This document shows, one piece after another, positions 18,410 through 28,417 of a stretch of DNA of 64,000 nt. The stretch is from the NCBI RefSeq assembly GCF_030323265.1, contig NZ_CP104992.1:3943501-4007500 (forward strand), written 5' to 3'. Position 1 is the first letter of the stretch; each line of letters starts with the position of its first letter. Both the position numbers and the translations under genes were made by a program. Below the pieces are notes generated by a model that worked only from the letters and a program-made list of their open reading frames with translations, was not told the DNA's origin and did no database searches. Origin of the DNA: Terrirhizobium terrae. GTDB lineage: Bacteria > Pseudomonadota > Alphaproteobacteria > Rhizobiales > Rhizobiaceae.

Positions 18410-19545
18410 GCCTGAACTCCACTCATATTATTCTTCTTGTATTCGGCGATCGGCCGCTTTTCGGCAACCGCCGTCACGAGATCCGCCAGTCTTTCCGTCG
18501 CATCCGGCTTGCCGGCCTTCTTGGCGGCAGCCGCCATGGCTTCCAGCCGATCCGGCTCGTTCATCGCCGCCGCGATCATTCCCGACAGTTTTTCCGGCGA
18601 AAGTTCCGATTGCGGCACCACCTGCGCTCCGCCTTCCGCAACCAGCGCCGCCGCATTGGCCGCCTGGTCATGGTCGAGCGCGTAAGGGTATGGCACGAGG
18701 ATCGACGGCCGGCCGATCACCGCAAGCTCGCTCACCGTCGAGGCACCCGAGCGGCAGATGACGAGATGCGCCTCCGCCAGCCTGTCGGCCATGTTGGTGA
18801 AGAAAGGCGCGATATCGGCCGGGGACTTCAGCTTGGCAAAGCAGGACGTGACACGGTCCCTGTCTTCCGGCCGCGCCTGCTGCGTCACGACCAGGCGTTC
18901 GCGCTGGCCGGGTTCGAGAAGGCTGAGCGCCGTCGGCACAGCCGAGGAAAAGAACTGTGCCCCCTGGCTGCCGCCGAAGACGACGAGCTTGAACGGCTCC
19001 TGCCCGCGCGAGGCCACATAAGCGATCTTCGCCGCATCGAGCACAGGCGGCCTGACAGGATTACCCGTCACCACCGTCTTGCCTGCATATTCGCCACGGC
19101 CTTCCGGCAGGAACCCGCCGGCAATCGCCTGGACGCGCCTGGCGAGCGCCTTGTTGGCGCGGCCCATCACGGCATTCTGCTCGTGGATCAGCGTCGGAAT
19201 GCCGAGCCCCGTCGAAGCCATCAGCGGCGGCACGGTCGGGTAGCCACCGAAACCGACGACGGCGAGCGGCCGAAGCCGCGTCAGCAGCCGGCGCGCCGAA
19301 CGCAGCCCCACCCACAGCTTCCACGCGGTCTTGGCCATCGCGATCGGGTTCTTCGACGCAAACGTCGCCGACGGCACGACATGGATTTCGTCGGCCGGAA
19401 ACTTGCCGGCGAACCGTTCCGCCCGGCTGTCCGTCACCAGATGCACGGAAAAGCCGCGGCGCCTCAGCTCATGGCCAAGCGCTTCGGCTGGAAACAGATG
19501 GCCACCGGTTCCCCCGGCGGCCAGAACGATCGTACCCTTGCTCAT
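18406..19545 (-). CDS. murG: Lipid II synthase MurG
   Basis: MurG is the peripheral membrane glycosyltransferase that adds GlcNAc to lipid I. The 379-residue protein starts TIVLAAGGTGGHLFPAEAL (glycine-rich G-loop), has GFGGYPTVPPLMA, HEQNAVMGRANK, VFGGSQGAQFFS and the donor-site segment CRSGASTVSELAVIGRPSILVPYP with the DHDQAANA loop. It is intact, starts 6 bp after ftsW and is coupled to murC. Confidence 0.96.
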   Translation of the reverse strand: MSKGTIVLAAGGTGGHLFPAEALGHELRRRGFSVHLVTDSRAERFAGKFPADEIHVVPSATFASKNPIAMAKTAWKLWVGLRSARRLLTRLRPLAVVGFGGYPTVPPLMASTGLGIPTLIHEQNAVMGRANKALARRVQAIAGGFLPEGRGEYAGKTVVTGNPVRPPVLDAAKIAYVASRGQEPFKLVVFGGSQGAQFFSSAVPTALSLLEPGQRERLVVTQQARPEDRDRVTSCFAKLKSPADIAPFFTNMADRLAEAHLVICRSGASTVSELAVIGRPSILVPYPYALDHDQAANAAALVAEGGAQVVPQSELSPEKLSGMIAAAMNEPDRLEAMAAAAKKAGKPDATERLADLVTAVAEKRPIAEYKKNNMSGVQA

Positions 19546-19551
19546 TCCATC

Positions 19552-20706
19552 TTACTCCGCCGGAACACCATGGGCGTGCCGGAACAGGCTGCGCTCCTGT
19601 GCCCGCTTTTCGGGCCGGTGGCGGGTCAGCGCCAGGATGAATCCGGCCGTGATGCAGATCGCGATCTGTGATGAACCACCATAGGAAATCAGCGGTAGCG
19701 TCATGCCCTTGGCGGGCATCAGTTCGAGATTGACGCCGATATTGATCATCGACTGTATGCCGATCTGCAGGACGAGGCCCGCGACGGCAAAACGGTTGAA
19801 GTCGTTGCGCTCCTTGAAGGCGTGGTTGAGTCCGCGAAGCACGATGAAGGCGAAGATCAGTACTAGCGCCATGCAGAATATGATGCCGAATTCTTCCGCT
19901 GCAACCGAGAAGATGAAATCGGTATGGCTGTCCGGCAGGATGCGCTTCACCATGCCCTCGCCCGGCCCCTGGCCGAACCAGCCGCCGCGCACGATCGCCT
20001 CATGGGCAGTCTCGATCTGGAAACGGTCACCCTCACCGGTCAAAAACTTGTCGAAGCGTGCCGTGACGTGCGGCAGCATGTAATAGGCCGCCACAAGGCC
20101 GCCCGCGCCAAAACCGCCGAGCAGCACGATCCACAGCCACGGCATGCCGGCCATGAAGAACATGCCGCCCCAGACGACGCTGGTGAGAATGGTCTGGCCA
20201 AGGTCGGGCTGGGCGACGAGCAATGCCGCCACGATGCCGAACAGGATGATGGCGAAGAGATTGCCGGGAATTTCCGGCTGGCGCGCATGTTCGGAGAACA
20301 GCCAGGCGCAGACGACCACGAAGGCCGGCTTCATGAATTCGGACGGTTGGATGGAGAAGGCGCCGACGCCGATCCAGCGCCGTGCACCCTTCACCTCGAC
20401 GCCGATAAACAGCGCCAGGACCATCATCGCCAGCGAGACGGCGAGAAGGATGATCGCGGTCCGGCGCACCTGCCGCGGCGTCAGGAAGGACAAGCCGATC
20501 ATCACGACGAGCGACGGGATGATGAACATCGCGTGGCGCTCGACGAAGTGGAAGCTGTTGAGGCCGATGCGTTCCGCCACCGCGGGAGACGCGGCAAAGG
20601 ACAGCATGAAGCCGATCCCCATCAAGAGGATAAAGGCCGCAAGGAAGAAGCGGTCAATCGTCCAGAACCAGTCTGCGAGCGGCCCTCGGTCTGCGCGGCT
20701 TACCAT
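19552..20706 (-). CDS. ftsW: Septal peptidoglycan polymerase FtsW
   Basis: FtsW is a SEDS-family glycosyltransferase that polymerises lipid II at the septum with FtsI. The 384-residue protein has about ten membrane helices, the signature GARRWIGVGAFSIQPSEFMK, AQPDLGQT with the SEDS catalytic-loop region, DSHTDFIFSVAAEEFG and LPLISYGGSSQIA near the end. Short spacing to murD (3 bp) and murG (6 bp) indicates one transcript. Confidence 0.96.
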   Translation of the reverse strand: MVSRADRGPLADWFWTIDRFFLAAFILLMGIGFMLSFAASPAVAERIGLNSFHFVERHAMFIIPSLVVMIGLSFLTPRQVRRTAIILLAVSLAMMVLALFIGVEVKGARRWIGVGAFSIQPSEFMKPAFVVVCAWLFSEHARQPEIPGNLFAIILFGIVAALLVAQPDLGQTILTSVVWGGMFFMAGMPWLWIVLLGGFGAGGLVAAYYMLPHVTARFDKFLTGEGDRFQIETAHEAIVRGGWFGQGPGEGMVKRILPDSHTDFIFSVAAEEFGIIFCMALVLIFAFIVLRGLNHAFKERNDFNRFAVAGLVLQIGIQSMINIGVNLELMPAKGMTLPLISYGGSSQIAICITAGFILALTRHRPEKRAQERSLFRHAHGVPAE

Positions 20707-20709
20707 CGT

Positions 20710-22115
20710 TTAGCTCCTCTTTCCGGTCTCGACCAGCATCGTCACGTCCTGCAAGCCGGCCACGAGCTGCACGAAGGCATCCCCGCGGACCTCGAAATTC
20801 TTGAACTGATCGAAGCTTGCACATGCCGGCGAAAGCATAACGGCCGATGCGACTGCATCGCTTTCGGCGTCTGCGGCAGCGTGGGCGACGGCCTGATCCA
20901 GGGTCCCTGAGATCTCGTATCGCACACCATCGCCAAGGGTGGCCGCAAATGCCGGCGCGGCCTCTCCAATCAGATAGGCTTTGACGATACGCGGGAAAAG
21001 TGGTGCGAGGCTTGCGATGCCGCCTTCCTTGGGAAGACCGCCGGCGATCCAGTAGATCCGCTCATAGCTCGAAAGTGCGGGAGCCGCAGCCTCTGCATTG
21101 GTGGCCTTGGAATCGTTGACGAACACCACCTGACTGCGGCGTCCAACGGGTTGCATGCGATGCTTCAGCCCCGGGAAGGATTTCAGGCCGGAACGGATTT
21201 CATCGGCGGCAAGCCCGACCGCCAGGCAGGCCGCAACGGCCGCCGCAGCGTTCTGCGCATTATGAGCGCCCTTCAGCGTCTGGATACCGTCGAGATCGGC
21301 GATCTCGCTCGCTGCGCCGACGCTTGCCCGCATCAGCTTCATGCCATCCGCATAGATGCCATTGGCGACGGGGCTGCGCTTCGAAATTCTCTCGACCGTC
21401 ACGCCGGCCCGCTCGACGCGGTCGGCGATCAGGGCACAATAGCTGTCGTCGATGCCGATGACGGCCGTGCGGCTGCCGGCGACCAGCCGTTCCTTGATAT
21501 CGGCATAATGCTGCATCGTGCCGTGACGATCGAGATGATCGGGCGTCAGGTTGAGCAGGATGCCGGCCGTTGGATTGAGCGTCGGTGCCAGATCGATCTG
21601 GTAGGACGAGCATTCGACGACATAGAAGCGTCCATCTTTCGGCTCGTCGAGCGTCAGCACCGCCGTGCCGATATTACCGCCAAGCTGGGTATCCCGGCCG
21701 CTTTCGCGCAGGATATGAGCGATCAGCGCCGTCGTCGTCGACTTGCCATTGGTGCCGGTGATCGCGATGAACGGGCAATCGGGCGCATGGGCGCGGCGCT
21801 CGCGCACGAAAAGCTCGACATCGCCGATGATCTCGACACCGGCAGCCTTGGCCAGATCGACTGTCCAGTGCGGCTTCGGATGGGTCAGCGGCACGCCGGG
21901 GAAAGAACGAAGGCGGCCTGTTTCGACCAGTCGATCGAGCGCAGGTCGGAAACGGTAACGCCGGCCTCGGATGCCTTGGTCACGCTGTCGGGATTGTCGT
22001 CCCAGGCGGTAACGTTCGCGCCACCGGCGACCAGCGCCTGCGCGGTCGCCAGCCCCGAGCCGCCGAGGCCGAACAGCGCGACATCTTTTCCCTTGAAGGT
22101 CGTGACCGGGATCAT
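20710..22115 (-). CDS. murD: UDP-N-acetylmuramoylalanine--D-glutamate ligase MurD (one base missing near 21898)
   Basis: MurD adds D-Glu to UDP-MurNAc-L-Ala. Visible are VALFGLGGSGLATAQAL, the P-loop AITGTNGKSTTTAL, ECSSYQIDL, NLTPDHLDRHG and VNDSKATN. The frame breaks at a G4 run on the plus strand (21898-21901); a fifth base gives FVLSPGVPLTHP, the expected sequence. The repaired length is 468 residues. The start at 22115 has TAGGA upstream and lies 7 bp after mraY. Confidence 0.94.
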
Positions 22116-22122
22116 CGCGTTC

Positions 22123-23224
22123 CTACCGCAGCTTGAGCGTCGAAAGGCCGAGCATGGCAAGGCCGACGGCGATGATCCAGAAGCGGACCACGACCTGGCT
22201 TTCGCTCCACCCGAGCTTTTCGAAATGATGGTGGATCGGCGCCATCAGGAACACCCGCTTGCCGGTCATCTTGAAGAAACCGACCTGGATGATCACCGAC
22301 AGCGTTTCCATGACGAACAGGCCGCCGATGATCGCCATGACGATCTCGTGCTTGGTGGCAACGGCAACCGAACCGATCAGGCCGCCGAGCGCCAGAGACC
22401 CCGTATCGCCCATGAAGATTGCCGCCGGCGGCGCGTTGAACCAGAGGAAGCCGAGGCCTGCCCCGATCACGGCACCCAGAATGACGGCAAGTTCACCGGT
22501 GCCGGGCACGAAATTGATCTGCAGGTAATTGGCAAAGACGGCGTTGCCGGCGAGATAGGCGATGATGCCGAAGGAGGCGGCCGCGATCATTACCGGCACG
22601 ATGGCGAGACCATCGAGACCATCCGTCAGGTTCACCGCATTGCCGGCCGCGACGATGACGAAACCGCCGAACAAGATGAAGAAGAAGCCGATATTGACGA
22701 CGAATTCCTTGACGAAGGGAAAGGCAATCGAGGTCGCGAGCGCCGGATTGGACGTCTGCGCATGCATGGCCATGCGCATCATGAAGAAGACTGCAATGCC
22801 GGCAATGACGAACTCGATGCCGAGACGCGCCTTGCCGGAAAAGCCTTTGTCGGACTGTTTCGTCACCTTGAGATAGTCGTCATAGAAGCCGATCGCACCG
22901 AAACCGAGCGTCACCAGCAGCGTCGCCACGACGTAGACGTTGGAAAGGTCGGCCCAGAGCAGCGAGCCGCCGACGATGCCGGCGAGGATCATCAACCCGC
23001 CCATGGTCGGCGTACCGGCCTTCTTGAAATGGGTCTGCGGCCCGTCTGCGCGGATCGGCTGACCCTTGCCCTGACGCACACGCAGCGAGATCGATCATCC
23101 TGGGACCGAAGAGGAAGACGATCAGGGCGGAGGTGAACAGGGCGGCGCCGGTCCGAAAGGTGATGTACCGGAACAAATTGAAGAATTGCAATTCGTCCGA
23201 TAGTTCGACAAGCCAGATCAGCAT
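22123..23224 (-). CDS. mraY: Phospho-MurNAc-pentapeptide translocase MraY (frame broken at 23086-23092)
   Basis: MraY makes lipid I by moving phospho-MurNAc-pentapeptide to undecaprenyl phosphate. Ten membrane helices are visible, with HFKKAGTPTMGG, the catalytic DDYLK, NAVNLTDGLDGLA and the histidine triad MAPIHHHFEKLGW. The frame breaks in loop 1: the strand reads GATCTCG where GATTCG is needed to give PRMIDSLRVRQGKGQP. The repaired protein has 366 residues. The gene is 31 bp downstream of murF. Confidence 0.94.
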
Positions 23225-23255
23225 GAAGGCCCTTTCCCGAAGCCGCTTCTAAAAT

Positions 23256-24689
23256 TCAAAGTTGGTGGTCCGTGTCGGAGAATGCCGGATAGTTGTCAAG
23301 CAGGGCCGCTACGATCTTGCCGAAGCCGAGACCGAGGGACGATTTCACCATCACCACATCGCCGGGCTTCACTGAGCGGACGGCATAGTCGACCAGTTCC
23401 GCGGTCTGTTCGCGATACTCGACCTGCACGCTGTCGGGCAAAGCATCCCGCAGCACGGCCATTTCCGCGCCGGCAAGCCAGACATGCTCGATGCCCGCTG
23501 CCAGCAGTGCGCCGGCCAGCTCCTCATGCACCTCGGCAGAAAACTCGCCCATTTCCAGCATGTCGCCGAGCACGGCGATCCGCCGTCCAGTTAGTTCCGG
23601 TGTGGCCGAGGCAAGCAGTGCAATAGCGGCACGCATCGAGGCCGGGTTGGCATTGTAGCTTTCGTCGATCAGGGTCAGGTGGCCCTCGCCGATGCCCAGA
23701 CGATGGCGCTCGCCCCTGCCCTTGACCGGCTTCAATCCGGAAAGCGCCTCGGCGGCGAGATCCATATTGGCACCGACCAGCAGGCATGTCCCGAGCGCTG
23801 CCATGGCGTTCTCCGCGATATGGCGGCCGGGCGACCCGATCCTGACTTCGCGGGTCTCGCCGTTGAGAACCGCCCAGATGGTCGAGCTCTCCGCGTCACC
23901 CTCGAAATCCGCAAGCCGGAAATCCGCCTTGGCGTGCTGGCCGAACGTGTAGATTTTTTTGACACCCGCTTCCTGCGCGCGTTCTTCCAGAAACTCGAAC
24001 TGCTTGATGTCACGGTTGAGGATCGCGGCACCGCCCTCGACGAGACCATCGAAAATCTCGGCCTTGGCGGCGGCGATCTCTTCCAGGTCCTTGAAATGAC
24101 CGAGATGGGCGGCGGCAATCGTGGTGATGATCGCCACATGCGGCTGCACCATCTGAACGAGCGGCGTGATCTCTCCGGCATGATTCATGCCGATCTCGAA
24201 CACGCCGTAATCGACATCCGCCGGCATGCGCGCAAGCGTCAGCGGCACGCCCCAGTGATTGTTGAACGAGGCAACGGCGGCATGCACCTTGCCTGAAGGC
24301 GCCAGCACCTGGCGCAGCATTTCCTTCGTCGTCGTCTTGCCAACCGATCCGGTCACCGCAACGATCCGGGCGTTGCTGCGCGCGCGAGCAGCCACCGCCA
24401 GCTTGCCGAGAGCCACGAGCACATCCTCGACCACGATCATCGGCACGGTCAGCCGTCCCATCGCCGGCAGCTTTCCTTCGGCAACGACGATCAGCGCCGC
24501 ACCGTTGGCGACTGCGATGCTCGCATAGTCATGCCCGTCGACACGGTCACCCTTGATGGCGAAGAACGCCTCGCCCGCACCGATGGAACGGCTGTCGATC
24601 GAAATGCCGGTAATGCCTTCCGGCAGTGCCCCGACCGGACGACCGTCCATGACGGCCGTCATTTCCTCAGATGTCCAAAGAATGCTCAA
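23256..24689 (-). CDS. murF: UDP-MurNAc-tripeptide--D-Ala-D-Ala ligase MurF
   Basis: MurF adds the D-Ala-D-Ala made by Ddl to complete the UDP-MurNAc-pentapeptide. The 477-residue protein shows ISIDSRSIGAGEAFFAI at the N-terminus (UDP-sugar domain), the P-loop AVTGSVGKTTTKEML, FNNHWGVPLTLA, EIGMNHAGEI and DESYNANPASMRAA. Intact. Its ATG overlaps the murE stop by four bases. Confidence 0.96.
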   Translation of the reverse strand: MSILWTSEEMTAVMDGRPVGALPEGITGISIDSRSIGAGEAFFAIKGDRVDGHDYASIAVANGAALIVVAEGKLPAMGRLTVPMIVVEDVLVALGKLAVAARARSNARIVAVTGSVGKTTTKEMLRQVLAPSGKVHAAVASFNNHWGVPLTLARMPADVDYGVFEIGMNHAGEITPLVQMVQPHVAIITTIAAAHLGHFKDLEEIAAAKAEIFDGLVEGGAAILNRDIKQFEFLEERAQEAGVKKIYTFGQHAKADFRLADFEGDAESSTIWAVLNGETREVRIGSPGRHIAENAMAALGTCLLVGANMDLAAEALSGLKPVKGRGERHRLGIGEGHLTLIDESYNANPASMRAAIALLASATPELTGRRIAVLGDMLEMGEFSAEVHEELAGALLAAGIEHVWLAGAEMAVLRDALPDSVQVEYREQTAELVDYAVRSVKPGDVVMVKSSLGLGFGKIVAALLDNYPAFSDTDHQL

Positions 24690-26146
24690 GATACCCGCTC
24701 CTCCAGCGCCTTGCGCAGTTCCACATGGTCCGAGAACGGCAGCACGGTCGTCCCGACCGTCTGGCCTTCCTCATGTCCCTTGCCGGCAACGATCAGCGTA
24801 TCCCCCGACGCCAGCATGCCGACTGCATGCCTGATGGCCTTGGCCCTGTCCCCGATCTCAATCGCCCCCGGCGCCGCAGCCATGATTTCCGAACGGATCG
24901 CCTCCGGCACTTCCGAGCGCGGATTGTCGTCGGTCACGACAACGACGTCGGCCAGCCGCGTGGCGATCTCGCCCATGATCGGCCGCTTGCCCTTGTCGCG
25001 GTCGCCGCCGCAGCCGAACACGACCATGACGCGGCCGCTGGTGAACGGCCTGACCGCCGTCAGCACCTTTTCCAAGGCATCCGGCTTATGGGCATAGTCG
25101 ACATAGGCGAGCGCGCCATCCTTCGTATGGCCGACGAGTTCGAGACGCCCCGAAGCGCCCGTCAGGGTCTCCAGCGCCTTGAACACGGCCTTCGTCTCAG
25201 CCCCGGTCGACAGCGCCAGACCGGCTGATACGAGCGCATTGGCCAGCTGGAAGTCGCCGGCCAGCGGAATATCGATCTCGTGGATCTCGCCGTTGAAATG
25301 AACTTCCGCCATCTGCTTGTGGCGGAAATGCTCGACCCGCTTGACGCAGAGATAGTCCCCCTTGCGCCCCACAGTCCGCACATCGAGACCGGATGCCTTC
25401 GCGACACGAATTGCCTCGTCCGACCACGCATCGTCGGCGAAGATAGTTGCCGGTGCGCCCTTCGGCATCAGCGTATCGAACAGCCGCATCTTGGCGGCCA
25501 TGTAGTCTTCGATCGTCGGGTGGTAGTCCATATGATCGCGGCCGAGATTGGTAAAGGCAGCGGCCGAAAGCTTCACGCCGTCGAGACGCGACTGGTCGAG
25601 ACCGTGGCTCGACGCCTCCATCGCCGCATGGGTGACGCCCTCGTCGGCAAGCTCGGCGAGCAGCTGCTGCAGGTCGACCGGATCAGGCGTGGTCAGCGAA
25701 CCGTAATCGTTGCGCGTCGGAGACACGACGCCCGTCGTGCCGATCTGCGCCGCATTCAGCCCCGCCTTGGCCCAGATCTGACGGGTGAACGACGCGACCG
25801 AGGTCTTGCCGGCCGTGCCGGTCACCGCCACCATGGTCTCCGGCTGCCGGCCGAAAAAGCGGGCGGCGGCAATGGCAACGAAACGCCGTGGATTGGATAC
25901 GGGCAGAACCGGAATACCAGCCTTTACCGGGTCGGCGGTAATCGCCACCACCGCGCCCTTGGCTGCAGCATCGCCGATAAAGCTGAGCCCGTCGGCCTTT
26001 GACCCGGAAAGTGCGGCAAACAGCATGCCCGGCTTGATCTTGCGGCTGTCCGAGGAAAGCCCCGTGATCTCCAGGTCGCCGACGGGACCCGCAAGAACAT
26101 CATTCACTTCCGGAAAGTCCGGACCGGCAAGATCACGCAGCTTCAT
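24686..26146 (-). CDS. murE: UDP-MurNAc-L-Ala-D-Glu--meso-diaminopimelate ligase MurE
   Basis: MurE adds meso-diaminopimelate to the stem peptide. The 486-residue protein carries GLSSDSRKIKPGMLFAAL, the P-loop AVTGTAGKTSVASF, MEASSHGLDQSRLDGV, NLGRDHMDYH and the DNPR motif (TDDNPRSEVP). DNPR is the known marker for diaminopimelate rather than lysine, as expected in a Gram-negative. Intact; it lies 57 bp after ftsI. Confidence 0.96.
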   Translation of the reverse strand: MKLRDLAGPDFPEVNDVLAGPVGDLEITGLSSDSRKIKPGMLFAALSGSKADGLSFIGDAAAKGAVVAITADPVKAGIPVLPVSNPRRFVAIAAARFFGRQPETMVAVTGTAGKTSVASFTRQIWAKAGLNAAQIGTTGVVSPTRNDYGSLTTPDPVDLQQLLAELADEGVTHAAMEASSHGLDQSRLDGVKLSAAAFTNLGRDHMDYHPTIEDYMAAKMRLFDTLMPKGAPATIFADDAWSDEAIRVAKASGLDVRTVGRKGDYLCVKRVEHFRHKQMAEVHFNGEIHEIDIPLAGDFQLANALVSAGLALSTGAETKAVFKALETLTGASGRLELVGHTKDGALAYVDYAHKPDALEKVLTAVRPFTSGRVMVVFGCGGDRDKGKRPIMGEIATRLADVVVVTDDNPRSEVPEAIRSEIMAAAPGAIEIGDRAKAIRHAVGMLASGDTLIVAGKGHEEGQTVGTTVLPFSDHVELRKALEERVS

Positions 26147-26203
26147 AGGGTGTATTCCATTTATCGGGCAACGATCACGAATCGTTGCCCGAGTTGTTAT
26201 CGC

Positions 26204-27952
26204 TCAATAAGACACAAGCAGGGCAGAACCGTCATTGCCGAATTTCGGCTTTACACCGAGAATGGGGGCTGCCCGGCTGATGATCTCCTTGACCATCGGC
26301 GCGGCCGATGTCGCAGCCAGTGCCGCGCCATTGCCCTTGTCGGTCTTCGGCTCGTCGCTGAAGCTCAACACCACATATTGCGGGTCGCCCATCGGGAATG
26401 CGGACAGGAACGCGTTGAAGTTCTTGTCGTGAACATAGCGTCCGTTGACGATCTTGTCCGCCGTACCCGTCTTGCCACCGACGTCGAAGCCGGCGACGCG
26501 CGCGTTGCGACCCGAACCATTGGCACCGTTCCATTCGAACAGATAGCGCATGTCGCGGCTGGCGGTCGCCGTTAGTACCTGCGTCGCGACGAGGTCGGCC
26601 TGCTCTTTCGTTCTCGGCAGGAAGGTCGGCTCAATCAGCTTGCCGCCGTTCATCAGCGCAGCACCCGCAACAGCGGTCTGCAACGGCGTGGTTGCCACAC
26701 CGTGACCAAAGGAGATCGTCACCTGGTTGATCTTCTTCCACTCACGCGGCTGGCTCGGTTGCGCGATTTCCGGAAGCTCGGTCTTCATTTTCGTGAGCAG
26801 GCCGAGCTTGGTCAGGAATTCCTTGTGCCCCGGTATCCCCACCATATCTGCGATCTTTGCAGTACCGATGTTAGAGGAATACTGGAAGACTTCAGGAACG
26901 CTCAGGAACCGGCCCTTGCCATGAAAGTCCTTGACCGTGAACCCGCCCATGCGGATTGGAAAGCGCGCATCGATACTTGAGGACAGGTTGATCTTGTTTT
27001 CGTTAAGACCCATGGCGATGGTGAAGGACTTGAAGGTGGAGCCCATTTCGAATGTGCTGTTCGTCATGCGGTTCATCCAGCCCTTTTCGGCATCCACACC
27101 GTTAGGGTCGTTCGGATCGAAATCCGGCGCCGAAGCCAGCCCGAGGATTTCGCCGGTGCGCACGTCGATGACGGCAGCACCCGCGCCGATCGAATTGTAT
27201 TTACCGATCGACGAGGCAACGACATCGTGAACGATCGCCTGCACGCGAAGGTCGATGGACAGCTTCACCGGCTCGAGCGGCTGGTTCGACGTCATGCCGA
27301 CGGCTGCGAGGTCCGCAAGCCCCTGCGTGTCGATATAGCGCTCCATGCCGGCAACACCGCGGTTGTCGATATTCACGTAGCCGATGATATGCGCAGCGGT
27401 CCGACCACCCGGATAGAAGCGGCGCTTTTCCGGTCGGAAACCGATGCCGGGAATGCCGAGCGCCAGGATCTGGCTCTGCTGCTTCGGCGTCAGCTGACGA
27501 CGCAGCCACTGGAAACGCGAATTGGACTTGAGCCTGGAATAGGTGGAGCGGATGTCGAGGTCCGTCAGCACGGTCGAGAGTTTCTCGACCACCTCGTCGG
27601 CATCGACGATCTTGTGCGGCTCGGCAAACAGCGAGACGGTGCGGATGTCGGTCGCCAGCAATTCGCCATTGCGGTCGACGATATCGGGGCGCGACGCCAT
27701 CAGCCGGTCGGCGGGCAGAATGCTCGATGTCGTCTCCGGCATCGCCATCCCGTATTGCACCATACGGCCGCCGATCACGCAGTAGAAAACCGTAAAGCCC
27801 GCGATCAGCAGACCGACGCGGTTGCGCGCCTGGGAGGATTTCCGCTTGCGGGTGCCTTCAAACGCAGCGCCCGGGACGATCGCCCTGCCCTTGCGGTCGG
27901 AGGAGAAATGCGCCCTGCGCTTGACCACCATTATCCGAGAAAGAAAAGTCAT
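26204..27952 (-). CDS. ftsI: Septal penicillin-binding protein FtsI (PBP3)
   Basis: FtsI is the class B transpeptidase that crosslinks septal peptidoglycan with FtsW. The 582-residue protein has a basic cytoplasmic start, one membrane helix (about residues 45-65), the pedestal domain (SRPDIVDRNGELLATDI) and the transpeptidase with the three active-site motifs: STFK (serine nucleophile) in MGSTFKSF, SSN in QYSSNIGT and KTG in VGGKTGTAD. Its ATG overlaps the ftsL stop by one base (TAATG). Confidence 0.95.
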   Translation of the reverse strand: MTFLSRIMVVKRRAHFSSDRKGRAIVPGAAFEGTRKRKSSQARNRVGLLIAGFTVFYCVIGGRMVQYGMAMPETTSSILPADRLMASRPDIVDRNGELLATDIRTVSLFAEPHKIVDADEVVEKLSTVLTDLDIRSTYSRLKSNSRFQWLRRQLTPKQQSQILALGIPGIGFRPEKRRFYPGGRTAAHIIGYVNIDNRGVAGMERYIDTQGLADLAAVGMTSNQPLEPVKLSIDLRVQAIVHDVVASSIGKYNSIGAGAAVIDVRTGEILGLASAPDFDPNDPNGVDAEKGWMNRMTNSTFEMGSTFKSFTIAMGLNENKINLSSSIDARFPIRMGGFTVKDFHGKGRFLSVPEVFQYSSNIGTAKIADMVGIPGHKEFLTKLGLLTKMKTELPEIAQPSQPREWKKINQVTISFGHGVATTPLQTAVAGAALMNGGKLIEPTFLPRTKEQADLVATQVLTATASRDMRYLFEWNGANGSGRNARVAGFDVGGKTGTADKIVNGRYVHDKNFNAFLSAFPMGDPQYVVLSFSDEPKTDKGNGAALAATSAAPMVKEIISRAAPILGVKPKFGNDGSALLVSY

Positions 27953-28416
27953 TAGCGATTCACCGAACCAGTGGAGATTGCGTCGGGAGACCAGCCGCGC
28001 GGCAGCGGCAGGGGAATTTTCGGCGCCGGAGTGGCCTTGGCGGCTTCGACGCCCTTCAGCGCCGCAGCCACTTCGCCCGACTTGCCGGCAATGATGTCTT
28101 CGATCGTCGTTTCCGGCTGCGGCAGCTGCGATTTCAGCATCGGCAGTTCCTTCGGCATTGCGAGCTGCGTCGGGTCGGTCGGGATGAGACCGAGCTCGGC
28201 GTCATAGACCTTGGAAAGCGGCTGCAGACGATTGGGCTGGGTCAGAAGCGCCCAGTCGGCCCGCAGCAGGTCGATCGTGTCGCGCTCCAGCTTGATCTCC
28301 GATTCCAGGCGGCGGACTTCGGTCAGCTTCTCGTCGGCACGATGCTTGATGCTGTAGGTGACGACCGCCATCGCGGTCATCACGCCGATCAGCACGAGAT
28401 CGAAACTCCTCAGCAT
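27952..28416 (-). CDS. ftsL: Cell division protein FtsL
   Basis: This 154-residue bitopic protein has a very short N-terminus, one membrane helix (about residues 4-23, FDLVLIGVMTAMAVVTYSIK) and a heptad-type periplasmic coiled coil (EKLTEVRRLESEIKLERDTI). It is followed by a Pro-rich tail with no obvious fold. FtsL forms the FtsQBL complex with FtsQ. The position between rsmH and ftsI is the classical ftsL place; it starts one base after the rsmH stop. Confidence 0.88.
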   Translation of the reverse strand: MLRSFDLVLIGVMTAMAVVTYSIKHRADEKLTEVRRLESEIKLERDTIDLLRADWALLTQPNRLQPLSKVYDAELGLIPTDPTQLAMPKELPMLKSQLPQPETTIEDIIAGKSGEVAAALKGVEAAKATPAPKIPLPLPRGWSPDAISTGSVNR

Positions 28417-28417
28417 C

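Noticed and set aside
21151..23136. A 661-codon open frame on the plus strand opposite murD and mraY
   Set aside because: It mirrors the codon pattern of two well-supported genes in GC-rich DNA and shows no domain. Similar long mirrors lie opposite the TPP enzyme (52934-54565), the L,D-transpeptidase (56742-58319) and the permease (59439-60863).
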